A program made the translations under genes and the position numbers. 16,309 nucleotides of DNA from Planctomycetota bacterium (GTDB taxonomy: Bacteria > Planctomycetota > Phycisphaerae > UBA1845 > PWPN01): contig CP070790.1 of NCBI GenBank assembly GCA_020346805.1, positions 3,569,633 to 3,585,941 on the forward strand, written 5' to 3'. Shown here one piece after another: positions 7,112 through 14,917 of this stretch. Within the stretch, counting starts at the first letter, position 1. Each line of letters opens with the position of its first letter. The notes beneath the pieces are model-generated. The model did not search any database, had not been told where the DNA came from, and saw only the letters and a program-made list of their open reading frames with translations.

Positions 7112-7139
7112 TTGACATTTCCAGCTTGTTTGTTCTAAT
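7112..7139 (+). promoter_or_regulatory. Sigma70-type promoter for the DNA methyltransferase
   Basis: TTGACA (7112-7117, perfect), a 16-base spacer, then TCTAAT (7134-7139, 5 of 6). The predicted start near 7146 gives a leader of about 35 bases containing GGAGG (7167-7171), 9 bases before the ATG. The best promoter in the window. Confidence 0.6.
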
Positions 7140-7180
7140 GGAATAAACTAAATAATAATTCAGCACGGAGGCGGCGGAAT

Positions 7181-8131
7181 ATGGGTATCGAGCTCAACCA
7201 GATCTATAAAAAGGATTGTATAAAGGGATTGGCCCAGATTGAGCCGGGTACCGTCGACCTCGCCTTTGCCGACCCGCCATTCAATATCGGCTACGACTAC
7301 GATACATATAATGACCGGCAGGATGCCGACAAGTACCTCGACTGGTCGCGGGACTGGATGAGCGGAGTGGTCAAGGCCCTCAAACCGACGGGCACCTTCT
7401 GGCTGGCCATCGGCGACGAATATGCCGCCGAGTTAAAGATCATCGCCCAAAACGAGCTGGGATTGACCTGCCGCAACTGGGTGATCTGGTATTACACCTT
7501 CGGCGTTCACTGCACCAAGAAGTTCAGCCGGAGCCACGCCCACCTGTTTTATTTCGTCAAAGATCCCAAAAAATTTACCTTCAACGACCTGGACATCCGG
7601 GTACCGTCGGCCCGGCAACTGGTCTATGCCGACAAACGGGCCGATGCCCGGGGACGCGTGCCCGACGATACCTGGATACTTCGACCCCAGGACCTGCCCG
7701 ACGGCTTCAAGCCTGATGAAAGCGTCTGGTATTTCCCGCGGGTCTGCGGCACTTTCAAGGAACGTGAAGGTTGGCATGGCTGCCAGATGCCCGAGCAGTT
7801 GTTGGGACGTATCATCCGGGCCTGTTCCAATACCGGTGATCTGGTGCTCGATCCCTTCGCCGGCAGCGGCACCACACTGGCCGTTGCCAAAAAACTCGGC
7901 CGGCAATGGCTGGGTTTCGAAATATCAAAAGAATACATTGCACGGATCAGAAAGCGCATGAAAAACATAAGTTCCGGCGATCCGCTTGACGGTACCGAGA
8001 AACCATTGACCAGCGTGCCGGCCACCCCGGATAAACCAAAACGCAGACAATCTCGAAAACCGATGTCTTCACCGGATAATCAGGATCTGTTTTCGTTGAT
8101 TCCCAAAAACAAAAAATCCATGACCGGATAA
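7181..8131 (+). CDS. Orphan DNA methyltransferase, class beta (N6-adenine or N4-cytosine)
   Basis: SAM-dependent amino-methyltransferase of 316 aa. Catalytic motif IV DPPF is at residues 31-34, near the N-terminus, and SAM-binding motif [10 protein letters not shown] (224-232) near the C-terminus. That order is class beta, as in M.HinfI, CcrM and M.RsrI. DPPF rather than SPPY favours N6-adenine, though this is not absolute. The variable middle (about 85-200, including [21 protein letters not shown]) would be the target recognition domain; the recognition sequence cannot be read from it. A polar, Lys/Arg-rich tail of about 50 residues ends the protein. No restriction endonuclease, specificity subunit or Vsr gene is adjacent, so a solitary epigenetic role is likely. 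GGAGG 9 bases upstream and a strong promoter indicate independent expression. Confidence 0.93.
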   Translation: MGIELNQIYKKDCIKGLAQIEPGTVDLAFADPPFNIGYDYDTYNDRQDADKYLDWSRDWMSGVVKALKPTGTFWLAIGDEYAAELKIIAQNELGLTCRNWVIWYYTFGVHCTKKFSRSHAHLFYFVKDPKKFTFNDLDIRVPSARQLVYADKRADARGRVPDDTWILRPQDLPDGFKPDESVWYFPRVCGTFKEREGWHGCQMPEQLLGRIIRACSNTGDLVLDPFAGSGTTLAVAKKLGRQWLGFEISKEYIARIRKRMKNISSGDPLDGTEKPLTSVPATPDKPKRRQSRKPMSSPDNQDLFSLIPKNKKSMTG

Positions 8132-8194
8132 TGCCCTCAACAACAATAACCATACTATTCATTAAGGTTTATTACAGTTCGGGATGAGCGATAA

Positions 8195-9235
8195 TTACCC
8201 CGGCTGATCCGGTGGTTTAGGGGCCATATCGGCTTCTGAAACAAAACCGGCACGTACTCGCAGTATGTCCATTTTCTCCGCCACCTCGCGGGCCATTCTG
8301 CTGTTGGGAAATTCCCTGCGGATCAGCAAACCGGACTCCAGTGCGTCGCGCCATCTGCCTTCGGTAGCCGCCAAACCGAATTGAACCGCCAGATTCACCA
8401 AACGGGCCTTGAACACATGACGGGCCGATTCCTGAAGCGCTTTGGCTTCCTGGGGTGTAAGATATGGATCCAATTCCGTCAGGATAGCGATACCACTATC
8501 GACCTCGTTACGATCGACGGCCACCTTCCACTTGGCCAGCAGCTCCTGCTTGCGGGCCTCACGCCGACGACCCAACTCGGTCGGCAGGGCCATTATGCGT
8601 TCGTGACTGGGAAATAGTTTCATCAGACGTTCGGATTCCTGCCGAGCCCGCTCCCACTTATGCTCGTTCATCAATTGTTCGATATGTGAGACCGCTTCAC
8701 CGATTTTTTCCTCGATGGTCATCTCACGTACCTGGTTGAGTTCCTCCAGCAAGCCCTTCGCCTCCTGCTTGTAGCCGAATCGTTGCTCCATTTCATCGAT
8801 CAGATAGTGGGCCGCCTCCCAGTCCCCGCCATACATCTCCTCCCGAATCGCCTGCCGAAGGGCCTCACGTTCCTGTTCCCGGTGGGCCAACGAACGGGCC
8901 CGATCCGAAATCTGGCTGTTGTCGGAAACAGTCTTTAACTGAGGTTCCATTCGGCGAAGTATGGTAATAAGATCGCGGGCATCCCGATGAACCCGATTGA
9001 TGTAATCCTCCGTTCTGATGAAGATGGTCACGATAACATGGATAAGCAGGGCTATAACGATCAAGGTCACCCCCCCTACCAGCATCGATAATCCGCCTAT
9101 AACGCCAAAGGTCGAAGGACGAATCAAGCCGTAAACACCCGCCAGGCCCGCTATCGCGCCCACCATGACGGCAAATAACACAATCCTGAAGGATACTTGC
9201 TGAATATCACGATCTCGTAATGAATTCCTCGCCAC
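8195..9235 (-). CDS. Membrane-anchored helical-repeat (TPR-like) protein, unknown function
   Basis: 346 residues. Two N-terminal membrane segments (about 16-38 and 43-73) leave both the short N-terminus and the long C-terminal part on the same side, probably the cytosol. Residues about 110-200 are charged and strongly helical, perhaps coiled coil. Repeated helix pairs of TPR character follow: GDWEAAHYLIDEMEQRF (137-153), HKWERARQESERLMKLF (192-208), and a late GRWRDALESGLLIRREFPN. No enzymatic motif is seen; a scaffold role is the best guess. The start is GTG at 9235, with AGGAG (9248-9244) 8 bases upstream; no ATG fits. It lies downstream of rsmB on the same strand but has its own promoter candidate. 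Confidence 0.78.
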   Translation of the reverse strand: MARNSLRDRDIQQVSFRIVLFAVMVGAIAGLAGVYGLIRPSTFGVIGGLSMLVGGVTLIVIALLIHVIVTIFIRTEDYINRVHRDARDLITILRRMEPQLKTVSDNSQISDRARSLAHREQEREALRQAIREEMYGGDWEAAHYLIDEMEQRFGYKQEAKGLLEELNQVREMTIEEKIGEAVSHIEQLMNEHKWERARQESERLMKLFPSHERIMALPTELGRRREARKQELLAKWKVAVDRNEVDSGIAILTELDPYLTPQEAKALQESARHVFKARLVNLAVQFGLAATEGRWRDALESGLLIRREFPNSRMAREVAEKMDILRVRAGFVSEADMAPKPPDQPG

Positions 9236-9303
9236 CTTTTAAACTCCTGATATGAAAAACAATCGGCAAGTGACAATTTAAGATGGTGTTATCTAACATA
9301 GAC

Positions 9304-9332
9304 AATCTACGCCAGGTCAGATGTCAAGTCAA
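9304..9332 (-). promoter_or_regulatory. Candidate promoter for the TPR-like membrane protein
   Basis: On the minus strand: TTGACT (9332-9327), a 17-base spacer, then TAGATT (9309-9304). It lies in the 118-base gap between rsmB and the GTG start at 9235. A good -35 with a fair -10. Confidence 0.42.
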
Positions 9333-9353
9333 TTTGGCTCGCCCGGTAGATAA

Positions 9354-10820
9354 TTATTTTTGTAGCAAAATAGCCCAATATCCGCCATCCCGCCAATCCG
9401 CGGGTTCAGACCCCGCCGAGGGCATAGTTTTCCGGCTGTCGAACATTCGCCATCCAGAATGGGAGCTTACGAATTGCACAACAATATCTTCATTCTCCTC
9501 ACGCTCGATACTGCAGGTACTGTACATCATCCGAGTTTGCGGACCGGCCAGCCGTGATGCCTCATCAAGTAAATTTAGCTGTACTGAAGACAGCGAATCG
9601 AGGGTCCGCTGATCGATCCGATAACGGGCATCGGGCCTGCGGGCCAGTACCCCGCTATTACTGCAAGGAGCATCGATCAAAATCCAATCAATCGTCGCTA
9701 AGTTCGCCGTTTCTTTTTCCAGATTCGCCAGTAAAACTGTCCGTACAATGGATAAACCCAACCGTTCGCAGTTCGCTCTAAGCAACACCAGCTTGGTTTC
9801 GTCCTTATCGCAGGCGATAACTGTACCTTTGTTTTCCATAATCTCCGCCATTTGCGTCGTCTTGGTTCCCAAACCGGCGCATAAATCCACTACCACCTTT
9901 CCCGGCGACAGGTCCATTGCCTGCACCGGCAGCATGGCCGTTCGATCCTGAGGCTGACACAATCCTTCCCGAAAAGCTGCGGTTTTTGTGAAACCGGCGG
10001 CATGTAAAATCACCAACGCTTCACCTGACTCCGCAGGTTGGGCATCACATCCCCCATCGCTCAATCGGGTAATCAACTCGCTAACACCGACTCGCAATTT
10101 ATTGGGACGGATAAACATCGGCGGTCGGTACATGCCGGCCCGGCAAATCTCAATAGCCTGATCCATACCAAAGCAATGCACCCAACGCGACACCAGCCAA
10201 AGTGGATGCGAGGTGGTGTCCGCCAGATGTTCGATCGGCCGGATTGCCGGGTCGGAAAAGATCGGCTTGCGGAACTGACAGCATGTATGCCGATCGATGG
10301 GGACGGCACGGATCGTATCAACCTGCGAAGTCGGCAGCCGACGATGCTCGATCTCGCGTAAAAGCTGTCTCAACACGGCGTTGACAAATTGTCCGGAACG
10401 CTTACTCCCCCGTGACTTGGCCTGCTCGACCGCTTCATTGACCGCCGCAAAGGCCGGTATCCTATCCAGCCAAATAAGCTGATATGCGCCCAGCATTAAT
10501 ATATTCTGAACTGGTGGATTGATATATTTCCAATCCCTGTCAGTCATGCTTCCCAACAGCCTCACCAGCGTCAAACGATGACGGATAACTCCCATGACCA
10601 ATTCCATAGTCAGGCCAAGTTCCGGGCCTGGTAATCGATCGGCTTCAAGCAGGGCATCAATCGCTTCACGAGCTGTTCGTCGACCCGCTCGTATGTCCCA
10701 CAAAACATCAAAGGCTGCTTCTCTGGCAGACACTTCACCATGCTGGCGCCTTAATGATTCAGCCGGTTGACCCGATGATGATCGCTCGTGTTGATTCCTG
10801 GCAAGCATATCGGCAATCAT
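9354..10820 (-). CDS. rsmB: 16S rRNA (cytosine-967-C5) methyltransferase RsmB
   Basis: Makes m5C967 in 16S rRNA using SAM. The N-terminal NusB-like RNA-binding domain spans about residues 31-160 (REAAFDVLWDIRAG, LGAYQLIWLDRIP, FVNAVLRQLL); it separates RsmB from RsmF and other NOL1/NOP2/Sun proteins. A linker with HPLWLVSRW (205-213) follows. The Rossmann domain has motif I VVDLCAGLGTKTTQ (310-323), motif IV DAPCS (383-387) with Cys386, and motif VI STCS (434-437) with Cys436, the expected nucleophile. Motif I reads GLGTK instead of the common APGGK. The length of 488 aa is slightly long, with a polar N-terminal extension of about 30 residues. Several in-frame starts exist (10820, 10808); only a weak AGG precedes 10820. 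infA is divergent, with a 197-base shared upstream region. Confidence 0.93.
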   Translation of the reverse strand: MIADMLARNQHERSSSGQPAESLRRQHGEVSAREAAFDVLWDIRAGRRTAREAIDALLEADRLPGPELGLTMELVMGVIRHRLTLVRLLGSMTDRDWKYINPPVQNILMLGAYQLIWLDRIPAFAAVNEAVEQAKSRGSKRSGQFVNAVLRQLLREIEHRRLPTSQVDTIRAVPIDRHTCCQFRKPIFSDPAIRPIEHLADTTSHPLWLVSRWVHCFGMDQAIEICRAGMYRPPMFIRPNKLRVGVSELITRLSDGGCDAQPAESGEALVILHAAGFTKTAAFREGLCQPQDRTAMLPVQAMDLSPGKVVVDLCAGLGTKTTQMAEIMENKGTVIACDKDETKLVLLRANCERLGLSIVRTVLLANLEKETANLATIDWILIDAPCSNSGVLARRPDARYRIDQRTLDSLSSVQLNLLDEASRLAGPQTRMMYSTCSIEREENEDIVVQFVSSHSGWRMFDSRKTMPSAGSEPADWRDGGYWAILLQK

Positions 10821-10933
10821 ATACCTAATCGCAGAATCATGCCCACCTTTTCGGCCAAACTATGTAACTGATATATTATCTGGATTTGTCAATGCCAAAT
10901 ATCGTCTCAGAAATGCCCTTGGAATGCGTATAT

Positions 10934-10962
10934 TTGATTAAAACAACATAATAGTCGATAAT
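10934..10962 (+). promoter_or_regulatory. Candidate promoter for infA
   Basis: TTGATT (10934-10939), a 17-base spacer, then GATAAT (10957-10962). The start near 10969 would give a leader of about 50 A/T-rich bases before the GTG. The shared rsmB-infA region 10821-11017 shows a TTGACA on the minus strand but no well-spaced -10, so no rsmB promoter is called. Confidence 0.5.
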
Positions 10963-11017
10963 AATAAGATTAAAGCTTTTTGTACCGGTCAATATTGTCA
11001 TTATTAGGAATCTAGAG

Positions 11018-11245
11018 GTGGCTCAATCGGAAACCATACAAGTCGAGGCAAAGGTAATTAAAGCCCTGCCCAATGCCCAGTTTATCGTTGAAGCTGATAT
11101 GGGCGAGACCAAGCATGAAGTTCTGGCTCATATCGCCGGTAGGATGCGTAAACATTTTATCCGCATCGTACCCGGTGATACCGTTACCGTCGAAATTTCA
11201 CCCTACGACCTTAACCGCGGCCGTATCGTCTACCGGCAACGATAA
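11018..11245 (+). CDS. infA: Translation initiation factor IF-1
   Basis: 75 residues, a single S1-like OB fold that binds the 30S A-site during initiation. Family landmarks are all present: [17 protein letters not shown], the [18 protein letters not shown] core, [14 protein letters not shown] and the C-terminal RGRIVYRQR. The length is typical (71-75). The start is GTG at 11018, with AGGAA (11006-11010) 7 bases upstream. The residues after it (AQSETIQVE) fit the usual short N-terminal tail, so no other start is needed. It stands alone rather than in the spc ribosomal protein operon. It is divergent from rsmB and separated by 184 bases from the radical SAM gene, which has its own promoter. Confidence 0.97.
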   Translation: MAQSETIQVEAKVIKALPNAQFIVEADMGETKHEVLAHIAGRMRKHFIRIVPGDTVTVEISPYDLNRGRIVYRQR

Positions 11246-11357
11246 CTCTTATATCATGCACCCCGCATCTTCCTCATATTCTAAATAAACCGATCTTTAA
11301 ATCCGGGATCTGCGCAATACCCAAGAAAACAATAAATAATATTACACATATTTTTGT

Positions 11358-11386
11358 TTGGGGTAATTGCCGCACCTATATATAAT
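11358..11386 (+). promoter_or_regulatory. Sigma70-type promoter for the radical SAM gene
   Basis: TTGGGG (11358-11363), a 17-base spacer, then a perfect TATAAT (11381-11386). The start near 11393 gives a leader of about 37 bases, with GAGG (11421-11424) 5 bases before the ATG at 11430. Confidence 0.55.
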
Positions 11387-11429
11387 TACAGAGTTAGATA
11401 TGAGATTATAAGAACCGGCTGAGGATATC

Positions 11430-13244
11430 ATGACCCTCCATGAGCGTATAAGTCAAGAGCTGCTTCCTCGTGTCAAAAAACCGGGGCAGTACATCGGCGG
11501 TGAATGGAACCAACTCGTCCAACCCGGCCAATGGGAGAACGCCGACCTGCGAGTGGCCATCGCTTTCCCTGACACATATGCAATAGGAATGAGCCACCTC
11601 GGCTGCCAGATCCTTTACTGGATATGCAATCATACCTCCGGCGTATGCGCCGAACGCGTGTACGCACCCTGGATCGATGCCGAGCAGGTGATGCGCTCTC
11701 AAGATATTCCCCTGTTCACCTGGGACACCCGGCAGCCCGTCATTGATGCCGATATCCTCGCCGTTTCCCTCCAATATGAAATGAACTTCACCAATTTATT
11801 GATGATCCTCGATCTGGCGGGAATACCACTTAAAAGTGCCGAACGCGATAATCGACATCCTCTGGTAATCGTCGGCGGCCCACAGGCGGATAATCCCGAA
11901 CCCATAGCCGATTTTGTGGATCTGGTCGTGATCGGCGATGGCGAACAAAGTATGACCGCCATTCTCGATCTGTGTCGGGAGATGAAAAAAGGCGGGGCTA
12001 ATCGGCGAGACATGATCCTGGAAATGGCCCGCCGATTCGAATGGATTTACGCACCATCATTGTACGAGTTCGACTATCATGATGACGGCACCGTAAAGGC
12101 CATGCGCCCCGGCAGTTCTTGTCCCCATAATTTCACCCCCAGAAGTCATATTCAACGTTGTTCCACCCCCGATTTGAACCTGGCCCCTTTCCCCACAAAA
12201 CCCCTGGTCCCTTACACCGAAATCGTACACGATCGCATCAGCATTGAGATCATGCGCGGCTGCCCCCAGCGTTGCCGATTCTGTCACGCCGGCTACACCA
12301 AGCGGCCTATCGGCTTGCGAAGTGTCGACAAGATTCTTCAAATTGCAGAACAATCCTGGCAATCAACCGGCTACGATGAAATCGGTCTGCTCAGTCTTTC
12401 GACGGCAGATTATCCCGACCTGCATGAACTGGCCCAGAAGGCAAATGAAAATTTCTGCCGGCGTCGCGTCAATCTCTCCATTCCATCCTTGCGCGTCGAT
12501 CGAATGCTCAGTGACATCCCCTGGATGGTAAGCAGCGTTCGCAAGAGCGGACTGACCATAGCCGTGGAAGCCGCCGCAGAGAACATGAGGACCGCCATCC
12601 GCAAAAAAGTAATGGACGGCAATTTAAAGGATGGAGTCAAAGCCGCCTATCAGGCCGGTTGGAATTCGGTAAAACTATATTTCATGTGCGGCTTCCCCGG
12701 CGAGAACCGGGAAGACATAACCGGTATAGTCCAACTGGCCCAAACCGTAAGCGAAGCAAAACGAGACATACGAGGTGGGCCGGCCCCGGTCAGGGTCGCC
12801 GTCAGTTGGCTGGTCCCCAAACCTCACACCCCCCTCCAGTGGGCCGCTCAAAAATCACTCGACTATTTCAACCAGGCCCGCATACTTCTCAGATCAACTG
12901 CCGCCCAACAACGCTACCCGGTCAAAATTAAAACCCACCAGCCCCAACGGTCCATCCTCGAAGCAGTCCTGTCCCGCGGCGACCGACGACTCGCCGCCAC
13001 TATCGAAACCGCATATAAACTCGGGGCCAGAATGGATGGCTGGGATGAATTATTCGACTATAGCACCTGGCTGAAGGCCTTCGAACAAACCCGGATCGAT
13101 CCTGCCTTCTATGCCCATCGACAACGAAGCTACGATGAAATCCTCCCTTGGGACCACATTTGCAGCGGGCCCCCGCGAAATTATCTCCAGCAACAACATG
13201 ACCACATGTTCGCTATAATTAGTTCTTCAAGATCAAATAGTTAA
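11430..13244 (+). CDS. B12-binding-type radical SAM protein, TIGR03960-like
   Basis: 604 residues. The N-terminus PRVKKPGQYIGGEWN and FPDTYAIGMSHLG match TIGR03960-type proteins. Next comes a Rossmann-like segment resembling a cobalamin-binding domain (VIVGGPQADNPEPIADFVD, VIGDGEQ). The radical SAM core has CPQRCRFC, with Cys278, Cys282 and Cys285 ligating a 4Fe-4S cluster; LYFMCGFPGE and SWLVPKPHTPLQW complete the barrel. The family's reaction is unknown; members are often fused to or beside a DUF2344 (TIGR03936) domain. Here the protein ends after the helical C-terminal part and no DUF2344 gene follows. The ATG at 11430 has GAGG 5 bases upstream. It appears monocistronic. I cannot see a cobalamin DxHxxG motif, so B12 use is uncertain. 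Confidence 0.9.
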   Translation: MTLHERISQELLPRVKKPGQYIGGEWNQLVQPGQWENADLRVAIAFPDTYAIGMSHLGCQILYWICNHTSGVCAERVYAPWIDAEQVMRSQDIPLFTWDTRQPVIDADILAVSLQYEMNFTNLLMILDLAGIPLKSAERDNRHPLVIVGGPQADNPEPIADFVDLVVIGDGEQSMTAILDLCREMKKGGANRRDMILEMARRFEWIYAPSLYEFDYHDDGTVKAMRPGSSCPHNFTPRSHIQRCSTPDLNLAPFPTKPLVPYTEIVHDRISIEIMRGCPQRCRFCHAGYTKRPIGLRSVDKILQIAEQSWQSTGYDEIGLLSLSTADYPDLHELAQKANENFCRRRVNLSIPSLRVDRMLSDIPWMVSSVRKSGLTIAVEAAAENMRTAIRKKVMDGNLKDGVKAAYQAGWNSVKLYFMCGFPGENREDITGIVQLAQTVSEAKRDIRGGPAPVRVAVSWLVPKPHTPLQWAAQKSLDYFNQARILLRSTAAQQRYPVKIKTHQPQRSILEAVLSRGDRRLAATIETAYKLGARMDGWDELFDYSTWLKAFEQTRIDPAFYAHRQRSYDEILPWDHICSGPPRNYLQQQHDHMFAIISSSRSNS

Positions 13245-13384
13245 CCAATAACCATACCTCTATCGCCGCATCCCCTACTTGCTCACCGTCAAACCCTTGA
13301 CAAAAGCATCGTTGTATCTGGCCTACGGGACCACAACAAAGTTGCGTAAGACCGATTAGAGCAATTTAAGATCAAAAAGTGGCG

Positions 13385-13494
13385 TATAATACGGATTCCA
13401 CTTCAAACGTGTGCCGGGTCTGGCTCAATTATTCCAAAGGAATATTGTGCCTGACCCGCTCTCTTAGCGCATGTTTGAAGTGGAATTCGTATAA
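13385..13494. repeat. 110-base long inverted repeat (MITE/REP-type hairpin)
   Basis: The outer arms ATTCCACTTCAAAC (13395-13408) and GTTTGAAGTGGAAT (13473-13486) are perfectly inverted. The inner arms 13415-13435 and 13439-13458 (CGGGTC.GGC.CAAT..ATTCC) pair with two mismatches and one bulge around an AAA loop (13436-13438). The left arm lacks about 7 bases present in the right. There is no internal coding frame. This is typical of a non-autonomous element moved by a transposase encoded elsewhere, perhaps a REP-associated Y1 type. It could also end transcription from either side. Confidence 0.75.
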
Positions 13495-13505
13495 GATCAA
13501 TAAAC

Positions 13506-13567
13506 TGTCATGCCGGACTTGATACGGCATCCAGATGCCCTGGATTCCGGCTCTTCGGTCGGAATAA
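13506..13567. repeat. Degenerate folded interspersed repeat
   Basis: Begins TGTCATGCC and forms ATGCCG/CGGCAT (13510-13515/13525-13530), CCAG/CTGG (13531-13534/13540-13543) and ATTCC/GGAAT (13544-13548/13561-13565). The opening TGTCAT.CC and the ATCCA after the first hairpin recall the repeat at 6913-6995, so the two may be related. It starts 11 bases after the long inverted repeat. Confidence 0.5.
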
Positions 13568-13989
13568 CGGGTAAGGGATCGGTTCTCATTACCGCTACAC
13601 ATAATATTAAAATGCCCTAATAAGTTTATATATACAGCATTCTTAACGTGACACTTAATTCACATAAAGCAGATAAATATTGTTATTTGAAAGGGCGATA
13701 ATATCGGCCTGCTTTACCATTATTTCAAGGGAAGAATTTTCCACCAAATTTTTCCCGACACATCAACGATTTAAATTGTATATGTACTCTATGAAAGTTG
13801 GCCGGGACGACCGATCTGAATGGATGGTTAAATATCTTGGCCGACACCGGATGTAATGCGAATGCGATGAATTAACAATCGTTGCTTGGGGTAAAAGAAC
13901 AATTTGATTTCGTCGTAACCGTCAAACAATACCAAACTGGAGAAAAGAAGCACGAACGAAAATTTGTTCCACGACAGGAGATGCCACTC

Positions 13990-14358
13990 ATGCAAACTGA
14001 TGAAATCGTCAGGCTTACCCGAGATGTACTAAAAAAAATGCTCTCTTCTCGAGCTGAAAAAGACCACAAGAAGATCCCTGCCGTGGATCGTCGCCTGGTA
14101 TCAAGAGAAACTTTTCCCGCCGTAATCGAAATCTGGCCCATAAACGGGGACGGCAGAACACACTGGCTGGCCATTTGCCAAAACCTCAGCACGACCGGCC
14201 TGGGTATGATCAGCGACAAGCCTTTTGAGGTCGATACCAAGCTTGAAATCGCCGTCCACCAGCCCGAAGCTACTTTGTACGGCATGGCAACTGTGCGGCA
14301 CTGCACCGAAACGCAAAGGGGTTATTTGAGTGGACTGGAATTCGATTTCGACGACTGA
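13990..14358 (+). CDS. PilZ domain protein 1 of 4
   Basis: 122 residues, a single-domain PilZ protein. PilZ domains bind cyclic di-GMP through RxxxR and (D/N)xSxxG. Here RLVSR (35-39) and NLSTTG (65-70) are both intact, so binding is expected. The N-terminus MQTDEIVRLTRDVLKKML is shared in pattern with the next three genes. The ATG at 13990 is chosen because AGGAG (13976-13980) lies 9 bases upstream and the protein then aligns end to end with its paralogues; the frame is open further upstream but without family resemblance. It is the most divergent of the four (TTGLG where the others have GGLG). It is separated from gene 2 by 149 bases with a small hairpin. No output domain, so it should act by protein contact. 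Confidence 0.88.
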   Translation: MQTDEIVRLTRDVLKKMLSSRAEKDHKKIPAVDRRLVSRETFPAVIEIWPINGDGRTHWLAICQNLSTTGLGMISDKPFEVDTKLEIAVHQPEATLYGMATVRHCTETQRGYLSGLEFDFDD

Positions 14359-14377
14359 AACATCTTATATGCATGAT

Positions 14378-14395
14378 CTCTGGTACGCCCCAGAG
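14378..14395. other. Small hairpin between PilZ genes 1 and 2
   Basis: CTCTGG (14378-14383) pairs with CCAGAG (14390-14395) around a 6-base loop, 20 bases after PilZ 1. There is no U-run, so a weak terminator or mRNA-stabilising hairpin at most. The rest of the 149-base gap is A/T-rich, with a loose TTGTGA...GTATAC promoter-like pair ahead of PilZ 2. Confidence 0.25.
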
Positions 14396-14507
14396 TTATT
14401 GCGATTATGTGTAAAGTTATTCAAAAAACGAAGGTAGCGTATTTTGTGATAATAGATACGTGATTTTGTATACGAAATGATCATCGGCCGTAGGGAGGGA
14501 TTTGCAG

Positions 14508-14876
14508 ATGAATCTCGAAGTCACTCAAAAGCTAACTCGGGATGCCGTATTTGATTTTATTCGACAACAAAAGACTCCCCCGCCCGAGGAGCAGGTTGCT
14601 GTTGAAAAAAGAAAATATCCTCGCTGGCCGATCGGCGGAATCGTCGAATTCTGGCCGGCGGATGGAGACTGGCAAAGTCCCTGGAAGGGAATATGCAAAA
14701 ATATCAGCCTCGGCGGCCTGGGTATAACTTGTGATCGACATATAGAACCGCAAACACTTGTAGGAATCATCATGAGTTCAGCAAACAAAAGTTTCCACGG
14801 CCTGGCCACCGTTAGATACTGTCAAAAAGTCCGTGACAAATATATGGTTGGACTCGAATTTAATTACTATGACTAA
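14508..14876 (+). CDS. PilZ domain protein 2 of 4
   Basis: 122 residues. RKYPR (35-39) and NISLGG (65-70) give complete c-di-GMP binding motifs. VEFWP (46-50), ICKNISLGGLG (62-72), TVRYC (101-105) and MVGLEF (113-118) are shared with the paralogues. The leader helix LEVTQKLTRDAVFDFIRQ (3-20) is followed by a Pro/Glu-rich linker (PPPEEQ). The ATG at 14508 is placed by GGGAGGG (14493-14499), 8 bases upstream; an in-frame TTG at 14502 is too close to that site. A candidate to be a working c-di-GMP receptor adaptor. Possible targets include motility, exopolysaccharide or secretion machinery, but none of these genes is in the window. It is 41 bases before PilZ 3, so the two are likely co-transcribed. 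Confidence 0.9.
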   Translation: MNLEVTQKLTRDAVFDFIRQQKTPPPEEQVAVEKRKYPRWPIGGIVEFWPADGDWQSPWKGICKNISLGGLGITCDRHIEPQTLVGIIMSSANKSFHGLATVRYCQKVRDKYMVGLEFNYYD

Positions 14877-14917
14877 ACGTAGGGTATCGGAATCGATCGT
14901 TTAAATCGGAAGCTGGC

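Larger units (their letters stand above)
13245..13989. other. Gene-free region of 745 bases before the PilZ array
   Basis: No coding frame with family features is visible on either strand. Contents: about 140 bases of ordinary DNA after the radical SAM gene; the long inverted repeat 13385-13494; a second folded repeat 13506-13567; then about 420 A/T-rich bases up to the first PilZ gene. An isolated TTGACA (13297-13302) lacks a well-placed -10, and I found no convincing promoter for the PilZ genes. The size and repeat content suggest a spot where elements inserted. Confidence 0.6.

Noticed and set aside
7433..8025. Minus-strand open frames opposite the methyltransferase
   Set aside because: Antisense shadows; the plus strand has catalytic motifs IV and I, a ribosome site and a promoter.
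12160..12185. tRNA T-loop-like sequence on the minus strand (GGTTCAAATC context)
   Set aside because: It lies inside the radical SAM coding frame, where the codons fit the family, and no acceptor or anticodon stems can be built around it.
13297..13302. TTGACA as a promoter for the PilZ array
   Set aside because: No -10 element at 15-19 bases spacing, and it lies nearly 700 bases upstream with two hairpin repeats between.
13882..13989. Upstream extension of PilZ 1 by 36 codons
   Set aside because: AGGAG at 13976-13980 and the end-to-end match with three paralogues fix the start at 13990; the extension has no counterpart in them.
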